A DNA stretch of 8,172 nt from CAZQEZ01 sp964592475 (GTDB lineage Bacteria > Bacteroidota > Bacteroidia > Cytophagales > Cyclobacteriaceae): assembly GCA_964592475.1 (NCBI GenBank), contig CAZQEZ010000175.1, forward strand, positions 1-8,172. Reading direction: 5' to 3'. Below are positions 1 to 6,762 of this stretch, piece after piece (positions within the stretch are counted from its first letter, which is position 1; each line of letters opens with the position of its first letter). Below the pieces are notes generated by a model. It saw only the letters and a program-made list of their open reading frames with translations, was not told the origin of the DNA and ran no database searches. A program made the translations under genes and the position numbers.

Positions 1-5
1 ATTAA

Positions 6-485
6 TTAACCAAGAAGTTTTATTAAAGTAACTATAATAGCGGTTTGGCCAATTAGAATACCAGCTACCCACATGATAGTTCTAGTGCTGGCTTGTCTTA
101 ATTCTTTTTGCAACTCGGCTTTAGTTTGTTCTATTTTAATATCCAACCCCCGAACATCTTTTTGCAACTCGGCTTTGGTCTGTTCTATTTTGATATCCAA
201 CCCCCGAACATCTTTTTGCAACTCAGCTTTGGTTTGTTCTATTTTGATATCCAACCCCCGAACATCTTTTTGCAACTCGGCTTTGGTTTGTTCTATATCT
301 TTTTGCAACTCGGCTTTGGTTTGTTCCAATTTAAGCGCTAACTCATTTTCCAATTCTTTAAGATTAGCTTTTGTTGCAAGATTGGTTTCCATTAAATTAC
401 CAATGGCAATAGCTATACTTTCAGCTTGTTCTGCTGGTATTCCGGATTCCTTCAACTGTTTTGCTATGGAAATGGTATTAATCAT
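6..485 (-). CDS. Coiled-coil protein with C-terminal membrane anchor (DUF1640/CCDC90-like)
   Basis: A 159-residue protein of unknown function. Residues 1-35 form a small helical head (INTISIAKQLKESGIPAEQAE) that resembles the start of DUF1640/CCDC90-type proteins, whose usual plan is head, coiled-coil stalk and membrane anchor. Residues about 40-130 are a long charged helix built from IEQTKAELQKD (11 residues) and VRGLDIK (7 residues) blocks, as expected for a coiled coil with mixed 11- and 7-residue periodicity. Residues about 136-158 (IMWVAGILIGQTAIIVTLI) are one hydrophobic segment next to the C-terminus, so the protein is probably tail-anchored with the stalk in the cytoplasm. No signal peptide or catalytic motif is visible. 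The ATG start is followed at once by the conserved-looking head. It is divergent from the rhamnosidase gene. The family call rests on architecture and the head sequence. It could instead be an unrelated membrane-anchored coiled coil. Confidence 0.75.
   Translation of the reverse strand: MINTISIAKQLKESGIPAEQAESIAIAIGNLMETNLATKANLKELENELALKLEQTKAELQKDIEQTKAELQKDVRGLDIKIEQTKAELQKDVRGLDIKIEQTKAELQKDVRGLDIKIEQTKAELQKELRQASTRTIMWVAGILIGQTAIIVTLIKLLG
103..330. repeat. In-frame tandem repeat, 54-bp unit plus two 33-bp partial units
   Basis: Three full 54-bp units start at 103, 157 and 211, each opening with TCTTTTTGCAACTC. Two 33-bp partial units start at 265 and 298, and the first 29 bases of these two are identical. 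All lengths are multiples of three, so the array stays in frame and encodes an 18-residue unit (11 + 7) and an 11-residue subunit in the coiled-coil stalk of the minus-strand gene. The three full units differ at only four positions (123, 138, 180, 225). The array lies wholly inside the coding region, and the units have no spacers, so it is not a CRISPR. Confidence 0.95.
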
Positions 486-515
486 AGTGATTTAGTCTTA
501 AAATCAATTAATAGG

Positions 516-523
516 TAAATATA
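516..523 (-). promoter_or_regulatory. Weak -7-like box for the coiled-coil gene
   Basis: On the minus strand this reads TATATTTA, a match to TAnnTTTG except for the last base, ending 30 nt before the start codon. The nearest usable TTG (539-541) is only 15 nt upstream, shorter than the usual spacing. The region is AT-rich, so a chance match is quite possible. Confidence 0.2.
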
Positions 524-552
524 AAACAATTTATTCTACAAAAAAATTGTTT
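524..552. repeat. 9-bp inverted repeat in the divergent intergenic region
   Basis: AAACAATTT (524-532) and AAATTGTTT (544-552) are perfect inverted copies with an 11-nt spacer. They lie between two divergent genes, upstream of the rhamnosidase promoter and next to the possible promoter of the coiled-coil gene. The position would suit a regulator site, but the arms are nearly all A/T and no regulator is identified. Confidence 0.3.
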
Positions 553-581
553 CGGATATGTGCTCATTTTAATTGCTTTTG

Positions 582-610
582 TTGTTTTTATGAAAATATC
601 CTTAGATTTA
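582..610 (+). promoter_or_regulatory. Bacteroidota-type promoter for the rhamnosidase gene
   Basis: TTG at 582-584, an 18-nt spacer, then TAGATTTA at 603-610. This matches the Bacteroidota consensus TTG/TAnnTTTG except for the final base. The box ends 20 nt before the ATG at 631, close to the spacing at two downstream genes. It supports 631 as the true start, because a start at TTG 547 would place the promoter inside the coding region. Confidence 0.5.
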
Positions 611-630
611 CCACACCAAACCCAAATTTT

Positions 631-3036
631 ATGAAGAGGATAATTCTAATGCTATTAATATTAGCTGGTTCGTTTTCTATGCGGCTCCACGCTCAGCATT
701 TGTTGCCTATTAGTAACAATATTAACCCTGAGCTTTACAATTCCCATTGGTCTGCTTACTGGATAGCTCCACCTGATGTTTCACTGCAGGAATATGGCGT
801 GTATCACTTTCGAAAAAATTTCAGTCTCAATCAAGTTCCGGCCAATTTTCTGGTGCATGTTTCCGCAGACAATCGATACAAACTGTATGTCAATGGCGAA
901 TACATTGGCAAAGGACCGGCCCGCGGAGACTTGTTCAACTGGCGTTATGAAACTTACGATTTGGCACCCTATTTAAAAAACGGAGAAAACCTGATAGCTG
1001 CTGAAGTTTGGAATTTCGGCAAATACATTCCCTGGGCGCAAATTAGCCTGAAAACCGGTTTTGTATTGCAAGGTAATTCGGAACTGGAAGAGGTAATCAA
1101 TACCAATCAAAGCTGGAAAGTATTGCAAAATAAAGCCTATCAACCTTATGAAGGTGATGAGCTAAATACCTTTATCGTGGTAGGTCCGGGTGATGAAGTT
1201 GATGGCAATCAATTTCCATGGGGTTGGCAAAAATTTGCATTTAATGACAGCCAGTGGCAGCAACCGGAATTGTTGAATAATCCATCCCCTCCCGGTGTGG
1301 GAACCGACCTTTTCCGGATGATGGTGCCCCGGGCCATCCCCATGATGGCACATGAACCGCAGGACATGGTGGCCGTGCGTAAAACCGAAGGGGTTGAGAT
1401 AGACAAAGAATTTTTAAGTGGGAATAGAAAATTGGAAATACCTGCCAATACAACCGTCATCATACTATTCGACCAAACTTATCTGACCACTGCTTACCCG
1501 GTGCTGAATATTGCCGGTGGTAAAAATGCTGAAATGATTCTCACCTATGCAGAAGCACTATTTGATAAAAACGGCCGTAAAGGAAATCGTGATGTAGTAG
1601 AAGGCAAGAAAATTATTGGTTACCAGGACAAGTTTATCAGCGATGGCGGAGAAAACCGGGAACTCACCACTTTATGGTTTCGCACCTTTCGCTACCTTAA
1701 AATGGAAATTAAAACCCAAAACCAGCCGCTGACTATCAACCGGTTTTACAGCAACTTTACTGCCTATCCTTTTCAGGAAACTGCTAGTTTTAATAGTGAT
1801 GATCCCACCCTGAGTAAAATATGGGATGTTGGCTGGCGTACCGCCCGCTTATGTGCCGGCGAAACCTATTTCGATTGTCCTTACTACGAACAGCTGCAAT
1901 ACGTGGGTGATACTCGCATTCAGGCCTTAATTTCATTGTATGTAGATGGTGATGACCGCCTGATGAAAAAGGCAATTGAGCTTTATGATAATTCACGATT
2001 ACCTTTTGGTCTCACCATGAGTCGTTATCCCACCAGCAGTCCGCAGGTAATACCGCCTTATTCGCTGTTTTGGGTGGCTATGATCCACGATTACTACATG
2101 CACCGGCCCGACCTAAAATTTGTAGAGAACTACCTGTTCGGCATTCAAAGCGTGCTGCAATGGTACGAAGAGCATCTGGGCGAGGATGGTCTGCTGGGAC
2201 CCACGCCTTGGTGGAATTTTGTAGACTGGACTGAAGAATGGCCCTGGATAACTGAAAAAAGAATTGGCGGCGTGCCGGAAGGAGCGTCTTTTTTGGAAGG
2301 AGGATCCTCCATTATTTCACTGCAGTATGCTTATTCATTGATGTACGCTGCTGATTTGATGGATGAATTTGGCAAGGATGAACTGGCCAAACATTACCTG
2401 AATATTGCCCGCCGGGTAAAGCAGGGTGTACAACTGCGTTGCTGGAATGAAGAAAAGGGATTTTATAGTGACGTGCCAGACGAGTCTATTTATAGTCAGC
2501 ATGCCAATATCATGGCCCTGCTGGTAGATATGATTCCGCAGACCAAAGAAAAGGAATTTATGCAGCGGGTATTGGACGAGCCTGAGCTGATCCAAACTAC
2601 TTTTTACTATAAATACTACCTGGTGCGGGCTATGGCAAAAGCTGGTGTGGCGGACCAGTACATCAACCAGCTGGAAGGCTGGAAGGATATGCTGGAGCGT
2701 GGCCTGACCACTTTTGCCGAAAAGCCAGACCCCACCCGCAGCGATTGTCATGCCTGGAGTGCCAGCCCCAATTATGACTTTCTGGCTACGGTTTGTGGCA
2801 TTATGCCAGCTTCACCAGGATTTAAAACCGTGATGATAAAACCTGCGTTAGGTACGCTCCAGGAAATTGAAGGAGAAATGCCGCATCCGAGAGGGATGAT
2901 TCAAGTTGACCTGAAAAGAAAAGGAAACGCTGGAATCACAGGTACCATATCACTACCAGAAGGAGTAATAGGCATTTTTGAGTGGCAGGGTACAAAAATA
3001 AATTTAAAAGGAGGAAAGCAATCGGTACAATTGTAA
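631..3036 (+). CDS. Secreted GH78-type alpha-L-rhamnosidase
   Basis: An 801-residue glycoside hydrolase expected to cleave terminal alpha-L-rhamnose from glycosides or polysaccharides, exported from the cytoplasm. Residues 1-21 are a signal peptide (KRIILMLLILAG core, likely cut after LHA). Residues about 38-135 form the N-terminal carbohydrate-binding-like fold (YWIAPP, LYVNGEYIGKGPARGD). About 265-365 is the beta-sandwich domain ending FRTFRYLKME. About 370-700 is the (alpha/alpha)6 catalytic barrel, and the remainder is the C-terminal beta domain. D415, E420 and D427 in DCPYYEQLQYVGD keep the spacing of the Asp/Glu/Asp set of known GH78 enzymes, and E697 in TTFAE is the likely general base. 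The flanking Arg and Trp of the usual motif are replaced. The ATG at 631 is chosen over a TTG at 547 because it begins a clean signal peptide. The gene is more GC-rich than its neighbours. No transporter or other glycan genes flank it. Fold is confident; exact substrate is not. Confidence 0.88.
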   Translation: MKRIILMLLILAGSFSMRLHAQHLLPISNNINPELYNSHWSAYWIAPPDVSLQEYGVYHFRKNFSLNQVPANFLVHVSADNRYKLYVNGEYIGKGPARGDLFNWRYETYDLAPYLKNGENLIAAEVWNFGKYIPWAQISLKTGFVLQGNSELEEVINTNQSWKVLQNKAYQPYEGDELNTFIVVGPGDEVDGNQFPWGWQKFAFNDSQWQQPELLNNPSPPGVGTDLFRMMVPRAIPMMAHEPQDMVAVRKTEGVEIDKEFLSGNRKLEIPANTTVIILFDQTYLTTAYPVLNIAGGKNAEMILTYAEALFDKNGRKGNRDVVEGKKIIGYQDKFISDGGENRELTTLWFRTFRYLKMEIKTQNQPLTINRFYSNFTAYPFQETASFNSDDPTLSKIWDVGWRTARLCAGETYFDCPYYEQLQYVGDTRIQALISLYVDGDDRLMKKAIELYDNSRLPFGLTMSRYPTSSPQVIPPYSLFWVAMIHDYYMHRPDLKFVENYLFGIQSVLQWYEEHLGEDGLLGPTPWWNFVDWTEEWPWITEKRIGGVPEGASFLEGGSSIISLQYAYSLMYAADLMDEFGKDELAKHYLNIARRVKQGVQLRCWNEEKGFYSDVPDESIYSQHANIMALLVDMIPQTKEKEFMQRVLDEPELIQTTFYYKYYLVRAMAKAGVADQYINQLEGWKDMLERGLTTFAEKPDPTRSDCHAWSASPNYDFLATVCGIMPASPGFKTVMIKPALGTLQEIEGEMPHPRGMIQVDLKRKGNAGITGTISLPEGVIGIFEWQGTKINLKGGKQSVQL

Positions 3037-3049
3037 AAATTATAGTATA

Positions 3050-3094
3050 AAATGAGCCATCTACTGTCTCATATTGAAGGTAGATGGCTCATTT
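3050..3094. terminator. Bidirectional hairpin terminator between convergent genes
   Basis: A perfect 15-bp inverted repeat, AAATGAGCCATCTAC (3050-3064) and GTAGATGGCTCATTT (3080-3094), with a 15-nt loop. It fills most of the 66-nt gap between the rhamnosidase stop (3036) and the stop of the convergent SerB-SerA gene (3103). T-containing stretches follow the stem on both strands, though neither is a pure T-run. The placement fits termination of both transcripts. Confidence 0.85.
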
Positions 3095-3102
3095 ATTTAA
3101 AC

Positions 3103-4992
3103 TTAATACAAAATTCTCACCTTTATAGTGCCCTCTATTTGATTTAAGGCGGCTAAAACTTCATCATCATAGCGAGTTGATATGTCGGTAATAACATAGC
3201 CAATTAGTTCATTTGTTTTTAAATATTGCCCAACAATATTAATGTTGTGGTTTGCCAGTACATTGTTTATTTTGGCCAATATACCAGGAATATTTTGATG
3301 CACATGAATAAGCCTGTGGGCATTTTTAAAGCTAGGTAATTGCAAATCAGGAAAATTAACACTGTTAGTGGTACTTCCGGTATTCACATATTCTATTATT
3401 TTGCCAGGTACGTAGGCAGCAATATTTTCCTGCGCTTCCAGCGTGCTACCACCGATGTGAGGCGTAATAATAGTATTGGGCATACCAATTAACTCTGATT
3501 CAAAAGTATCATTGTTATTTTTGGGTTCTTGAGGAAACACATCAATGGCAGCTCCTTTTACTTTTCCATTTTCAATGTTTCTTTTCAGCGCATCTATTTC
3601 AACTACATGGCCACGGCTTAAATTCATTAAAATAACTCCTTCTTTCATCGCTTCAAATTCGTTATCTCCTATGATGTAGTTGTTTTCCTTTCTGCCATCT
3701 ACATGAATAGTAACTACATCGGATATGCTTAATAATTCATGTAATGAATCGCATGATGTGGCGTTTCCTAATGCAAGTTTATCAATTATATCATAAAAGT
3801 AAACTTTCATACCCATTGATTCGGCCAACACCGAAAGCTGCGCACCAATATTTCCATATCCAATTATTCCTAATTTTTTACCTCTTATCTCAAAACTATC
3901 TTTGGCTGATTTGTTCCATTGACCTTGATGCATGGCCATAATCTTATCGGGTAAATTACGCATGAGCATAATTATTTCGCCAATTACTAGCTCAACTACT
4001 GAGCGAGTATTGCTGAAAGGAGCATTGAAAACAGCTATACCCTTACTGCTGCAAGCATTCAAATCTATTTGATTAGTACCAATACAAAAAGCTCCAATAG
4101 CAATTAATCTGTTGGCACTTTCAATTACTTTTTCAGTTACCTGAGTTTTAGAACGAATACCAAGAATACTAACTTTTTTTATTTTTTCGCAAAGCTCATC
4201 TTCGTCTAGCCCGCCAGCATGAATATCAACCTTATATCCTTCTTTTTTTAAATATGCTACTGCACGCGGATGAACATTTTCTAATAGTAATACCGAAATT
4301 CTGTTTTTGGGGTAAGAAATAGCTCTACTGAGCTTGTTTTGATAAAGGAACTCCTCGAGTGATGGTGCTTCTTCATCCGCTACGGCTACTACTTTTTCAC
4401 GTCTTACATTTTCAGTAAAAGCATAAAAACTTGTGGCTATGCCCTCTGCTTTCATTTCATAGTCAGTATATCCATCGCCAATCACGAAAATATCTCCCTG
4501 TAAATCAAGTTCTTTCAATTGCTTGACTTTACCTTGGTTTTTACTAAGTAGATTGTCGTGGTTAAAGTCAATAATATTATCCTGCTCATCAAAAATAAGC
4601 TCATTGGCCAACACATGATCAGCTTGGATGCCGTACTGACTTACTACAGGCTGTATGGCTTCTTTAAAGCCGCTACTAATTATGTAAATCTTTTCTGCAT
4701 TAATCTTTAAAAACTCGTGGTTGCGTTGAAATGAAGGGGTAATTCGTTTTTGCAAAAGTTCTATTACCTGTGAAAGGTGGTTGCGATTGGCTTTGAGAAG
4801 CGACATGCGACGTTGCAAAGATTCATGAAAACTAATGGTACCCTCCATGCCTTCTTCAGTAATTTGTTTTATTTCGGCTATAATTTTGGCACTATCAGCA
4901 TTTTCTTTTAAGGCAATTTCAGCTAATACATCCAGGGTTTCATCTTGGATAAATGTACTATCAAAATCGATTATAAAGTATTTTTCTGGCAT
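3103..4992 (-). CDS. Phosphoserine phosphatase-phosphoglycerate dehydrogenase fusion
   Basis: A 629-residue cytoplasmic enzyme joining two steps of serine synthesis. Residues 1 to about 215 are a HAD-family phosphatase of SerB type: D9-F-D11-S-T (nucleophile motif), ISSGF at 105-109, K155, and GDGYTD at 172-177, close to the GDGATD of eukaryotic phosphoserine phosphatases. Residues about 230-629 match E. coli-type SerA, which oxidises 3-phosphoglycerate with NAD: LGIRSKT at 278-283, FCIGTNQ, NAD motif GYGNIG at 378-383, and catalytic R460, E489 and H512. An ACT domain (about 558-629) ends in VRILY, as in E. coli SerA (ARLLY). H565, N567 and N585 correspond to the serine-binding residues of E. 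coli SerA, so serine feedback is likely. The transaminase of the middle step (SerC) is not in the window. The gene lies 48 nt after the ligase gene and may be cotranscribed or use its own promoter. Frame and motifs are intact in both halves. The phosphatase substrate is inferred from the fusion. Confidence 0.93.
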   Translation of the reverse strand: MPEKYFIIDFDSTFIQDETLDVLAEIALKENADSAKIIAEIKQITEEGMEGTISFHESLQRRMSLLKANRNHLSQVIELLQKRITPSFQRNHEFLKINAEKIYIISSGFKEAIQPVVSQYGIQADHVLANELIFDEQDNIIDFNHDNLLSKNQGKVKQLKELDLQGDIFVIGDGYTDYEMKAEGIATSFYAFTENVRREKVVAVADEEAPSLEEFLYQNKLSRAISYPKNRISVLLLENVHPRAVAYLKKEGYKVDIHAGGLDEDELCEKIKKVSILGIRSKTQVTEKVIESANRLIAIGAFCIGTNQIDLNACSSKGIAVFNAPFSNTRSVVELVIGEIIMLMRNLPDKIMAMHQGQWNKSAKDSFEIRGKKLGIIGYGNIGAQLSVLAESMGMKVYFYDIIDKLALGNATSCDSLHELLSISDVVTIHVDGRKENNYIIGDNEFEAMKEGVILMNLSRGHVVEIDALKRNIENGKVKGAAIDVFPQEPKNNNDTFESELIGMPNTIITPHIGGSTLEAQENIAAYVPGKIIEYVNTGSTTNSVNFPDLQLPSFKNAHRLIHVHQNIPGILAKINNVLANHNINIVGQYLKTNELIGYVITDISTRYDDEVLAALNQIEGTIKVRILY

Positions 4993-5014
4993 TGTGTTGT
5001 TTGGTTAAAACGTG

Positions 5015-5022
5015 CAAAAATA
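5015..5022 (-). promoter_or_regulatory. Possible -7 box for the SerB-SerA gene
   Basis: The minus strand reads TATTTTTG, an exact match to TAnnTTTG, ending 22 nt before the start codon. That spacing is nearly the same as at the ligase and rhamnosidase genes. No TTG lies at the expected upstream distance, so this is half a promoter. It leaves open whether the gene is transcribed alone or with the ligase. Confidence 0.4.
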
Positions 5023-5040
5023 AAATTAAAAAATGATTTT

Positions 5041-6696
5041 CTAAAAATGACTTGTATATAAATAACGTTTAATTTTTTTTGTTGGGGTTTTTTCAAATTC
5101 CTCAGGAAAAAGCTTAAGTACCTGCAATTTACTATAGGCTGGCAAATGCTGGTTGATTATTTTTAAATTTTCATCTATTTTTGATTGCAACCCTTTTTCA
5201 TCCATTTTCATCGTGTCGGCTTTTTCAAAATCAGGATAAACCAAGGCCTTTAACTTTCCATTGGACTCCATAACCAAGCTTTCACTGATGCAGTCCATAT
5301 TGTTGAGTTGAGCTTCAATTTCTTCAGGATATATGTTTTGTCCTGAAGTACCTAAGATCATATTTTTACTTCGTCCCTTGATAAAGATATAACCATTGGG
5401 GTCAATAATGCCTAAATCGCCAGTATGCAACCAACCATCTTTCTCTAAAGTGCTGTTGGTGGCATCCTCATTTTTATAGTAGCCAAGCATAATATTTTCT
5501 CCTTTTACCATTATCTCTCCGGCTTTATTTTCTGCCGCTTCAGAATTAATTTTGATCTCTAAAAAATCAATTACTTTGCCTACTGAATATTTTTTGCTGC
5601 TTTTCCAGGGTTCATAGCTTATTAGTGGTCCGCATTCCGTCATTCCATAGCCCACCGTATAAGGAAATTCAATTTTCTTCAATAAATCTTCTACTTCATT
5701 GTTTAAAGCTGCTCCCCCTACTACAACTTCAATGAAGTTGCCTCCAAACGCGTGCATCAGACTTTGCCGAATTTTTTTGTAGACCAATTTTTTTAGCCCG
5801 GGTATTTTTGTAAGTACTTTTACTTTTGCAGTAGCTAATTGTGGTTTTATTTTATTTTTATAAATTTTTTCCAGTAGCAATGGTACCAGAAAAATCAGCC
5901 TCGGTTTTACCTCTGCAAATGCCTTTAAAAGCAGTTGCGGGGTAGGGATTTTTGTTAAAAAAGTGACATATGCACCGATTGTAACCGGAAATAAAAACTC
6001 AAATGCACAGGCATAAGCATGTGCTAAAGGTAAAAACGAAAGCACTCTATCACCGGCTCTCAAAGGCATATTTTCACGAGCAAAAATGATATTGGCAGTC
6101 AGTGAATTAAGATTTAGCATTACACCCTTAGAAAAACCAGTGGTGCCGGAGGTATACATTATTTCCACCAGGGTATCATTGTTGATGGATGGCAAGGTAA
6201 ATTGACCCTCAGCATCCGTAGCTGATCTGCTATCTGTAAAAGTATCGTTAGCTTTATTAAGTATTTCTGCAATTTTGTCTTTATAGTGTAGCAGCGAAAA
6301 ATCATTTAACGAAAAGGCAGCTTTTAAGTCTTTCACCTTTTCGGCATCAAGTGTTTCATAAATTGTATCAGCAGCAAATAATAAAGTGGATTCTGAATGA
6401 TTGATAATATGGTGAATATTCTCAGCAGTGAAATCGGGTAAAATAGGTATTACAACCGCTCCGTAAGAAATAACAGAAAGGTATACTTCTGCCCAAGCTG
6501 AAGAGTTGCGGCCCACTAGAGCAACCTTCGAGCCATGTTTTATTTCTAATTGATCAAATATAAAGTGCCAATAATTTATTCGCTTAGCCAGAAGTCCATA
6601 GGTAATCGATTTGTTTCCAAAATCTGAAAAAACAGGTAATTGCCAATTGGAATTAATGCTATTGGTTAGTTCCTCAATTAAATTTTGCTGCAACAT
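5041..6696 (-). CDS. AMP-forming acyl-CoA synthetase (long-chain fatty acid-CoA ligase-like)
   Basis: A 551-residue member of the adenylate-forming (ANL) superfamily, expected to activate a carboxylic acid with ATP to an acyl-AMP and pass it to CoA. Motifs appear in the usual order: phosphate-binding loop YTSGTTGFSKG (181-191), substrate-pocket region FLPLAHAYA (221-229), GYGMTE (349-354), GWLHTGD with D427 for ribose binding (421-427), hinge GRSKN (441-445), GQNIYPEEIE (452-461), and C-terminal PTKKIKR (538-544), where K541 is the likely catalytic lysine. There is no membrane segment or carrier domain, so it is a stand-alone soluble ligase. Overall form and the YPEEIE segment resemble long-chain fatty acid-CoA ligases, but chain length cannot be read from sequence. 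Transfer to a carrier protein instead of CoA is possible. The start ATG lies 23 nt after a strong promoter match. Confidence 0.88.
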   Translation of the reverse strand: MLQQNLIEELTNSINSNWQLPVFSDFGNKSITYGLLAKRINYWHFIFDQLEIKHGSKVALVGRNSSAWAEVYLSVISYGAVVIPILPDFTAENIHHIINHSESTLLFAADTIYETLDAEKVKDLKAAFSLNDFSLLHYKDKIAEILNKANDTFTDSRSATDAEGQFTLPSINNDTLVEIMYTSGTTGFSKGVMLNLNSLTANIIFARENMPLRAGDRVLSFLPLAHAYACAFEFLFPVTIGAYVTFLTKIPTPQLLLKAFAEVKPRLIFLVPLLLEKIYKNKIKPQLATAKVKVLTKIPGLKKLVYKKIRQSLMHAFGGNFIEVVVGGAALNNEVEDLLKKIEFPYTVGYGMTECGPLISYEPWKSSKKYSVGKVIDFLEIKINSEAAENKAGEIMVKGENIMLGYYKNEDATNSTLEKDGWLHTGDLGIIDPNGYIFIKGRSKNMILGTSGQNIYPEEIEAQLNNMDCISESLVMESNGKLKALVYPDFEKADTMKMDEKGLQSKIDENLKIINQHLPAYSKLQVLKLFPEEFEKTPTKKIKRYLYTSHF

Positions 6697-6719
6697 GTGA
6701 TTATTTTAAATGATGACCA

Positions 6720-6748
6720 CAAAGGTAGCAAAAATGTTATTGTAGCAA
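6720..6748 (-). promoter_or_regulatory. Bacteroidota-type promoter for the acyl-CoA ligase gene
   Basis: On the minus strand, TTG (6746-6748), an 18-nt spacer, then TACCTTTG (6720-6727), an exact match to TTG/TAnnTTTG, ending 23 nt before the ATG. Both elements are embedded in a direct repeat: TTGCTAC occurs at 6742-6748 and again at 6725-6731. A near-palindrome, ATTAGGCTAAT (6752-6762), lies just upstream, against the stop codon of the kinase gene. This suggests the ligase is not simply read through from the kinase gene. Confidence 0.6.
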
Positions 6749-6762
6749 TATATTAGGCTAAT

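Noticed and set aside
103..330. Possible CRISPR array
   Set aside because: The units are contiguous with no unique spacers, lengths are multiples of three, and the array encodes a coiled coil.
73..495. Open frame of 140 codons on the plus strand opposite the coiled-coil gene
   Set aside because: It is antisense to the repeat array. Its periodic Cys/Ser/Phe-rich product follows from the repeats, and the minus-strand product has a coherent head, stalk and anchor.
2299..2310. Perfect 12-bp palindrome GGAGGATCCTCC
   Set aside because: It falls within codons of the rhamnosidase (around EGGSS) and has no flanking regulatory context.
2335..2751. Minus-strand open frame of 138 codons inside the rhamnosidase
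   Set aside because: It lies antisense to the catalytic domain and shows no recognisable domain or start context.
3007..3016. Shine-Dalgarno-like AAAGGAGGAA near the end of the rhamnosidase
   Set aside because: No start codon and reading frame follow at a usable distance; the terminator hairpin comes next.
3103..6696. Firm operon of ligase and SerB-SerA
   Set aside because: The 48-nt gap and same strand allow it, but a TAnnTTTG box before the second gene allows separate transcription, and the functions are unrelated.
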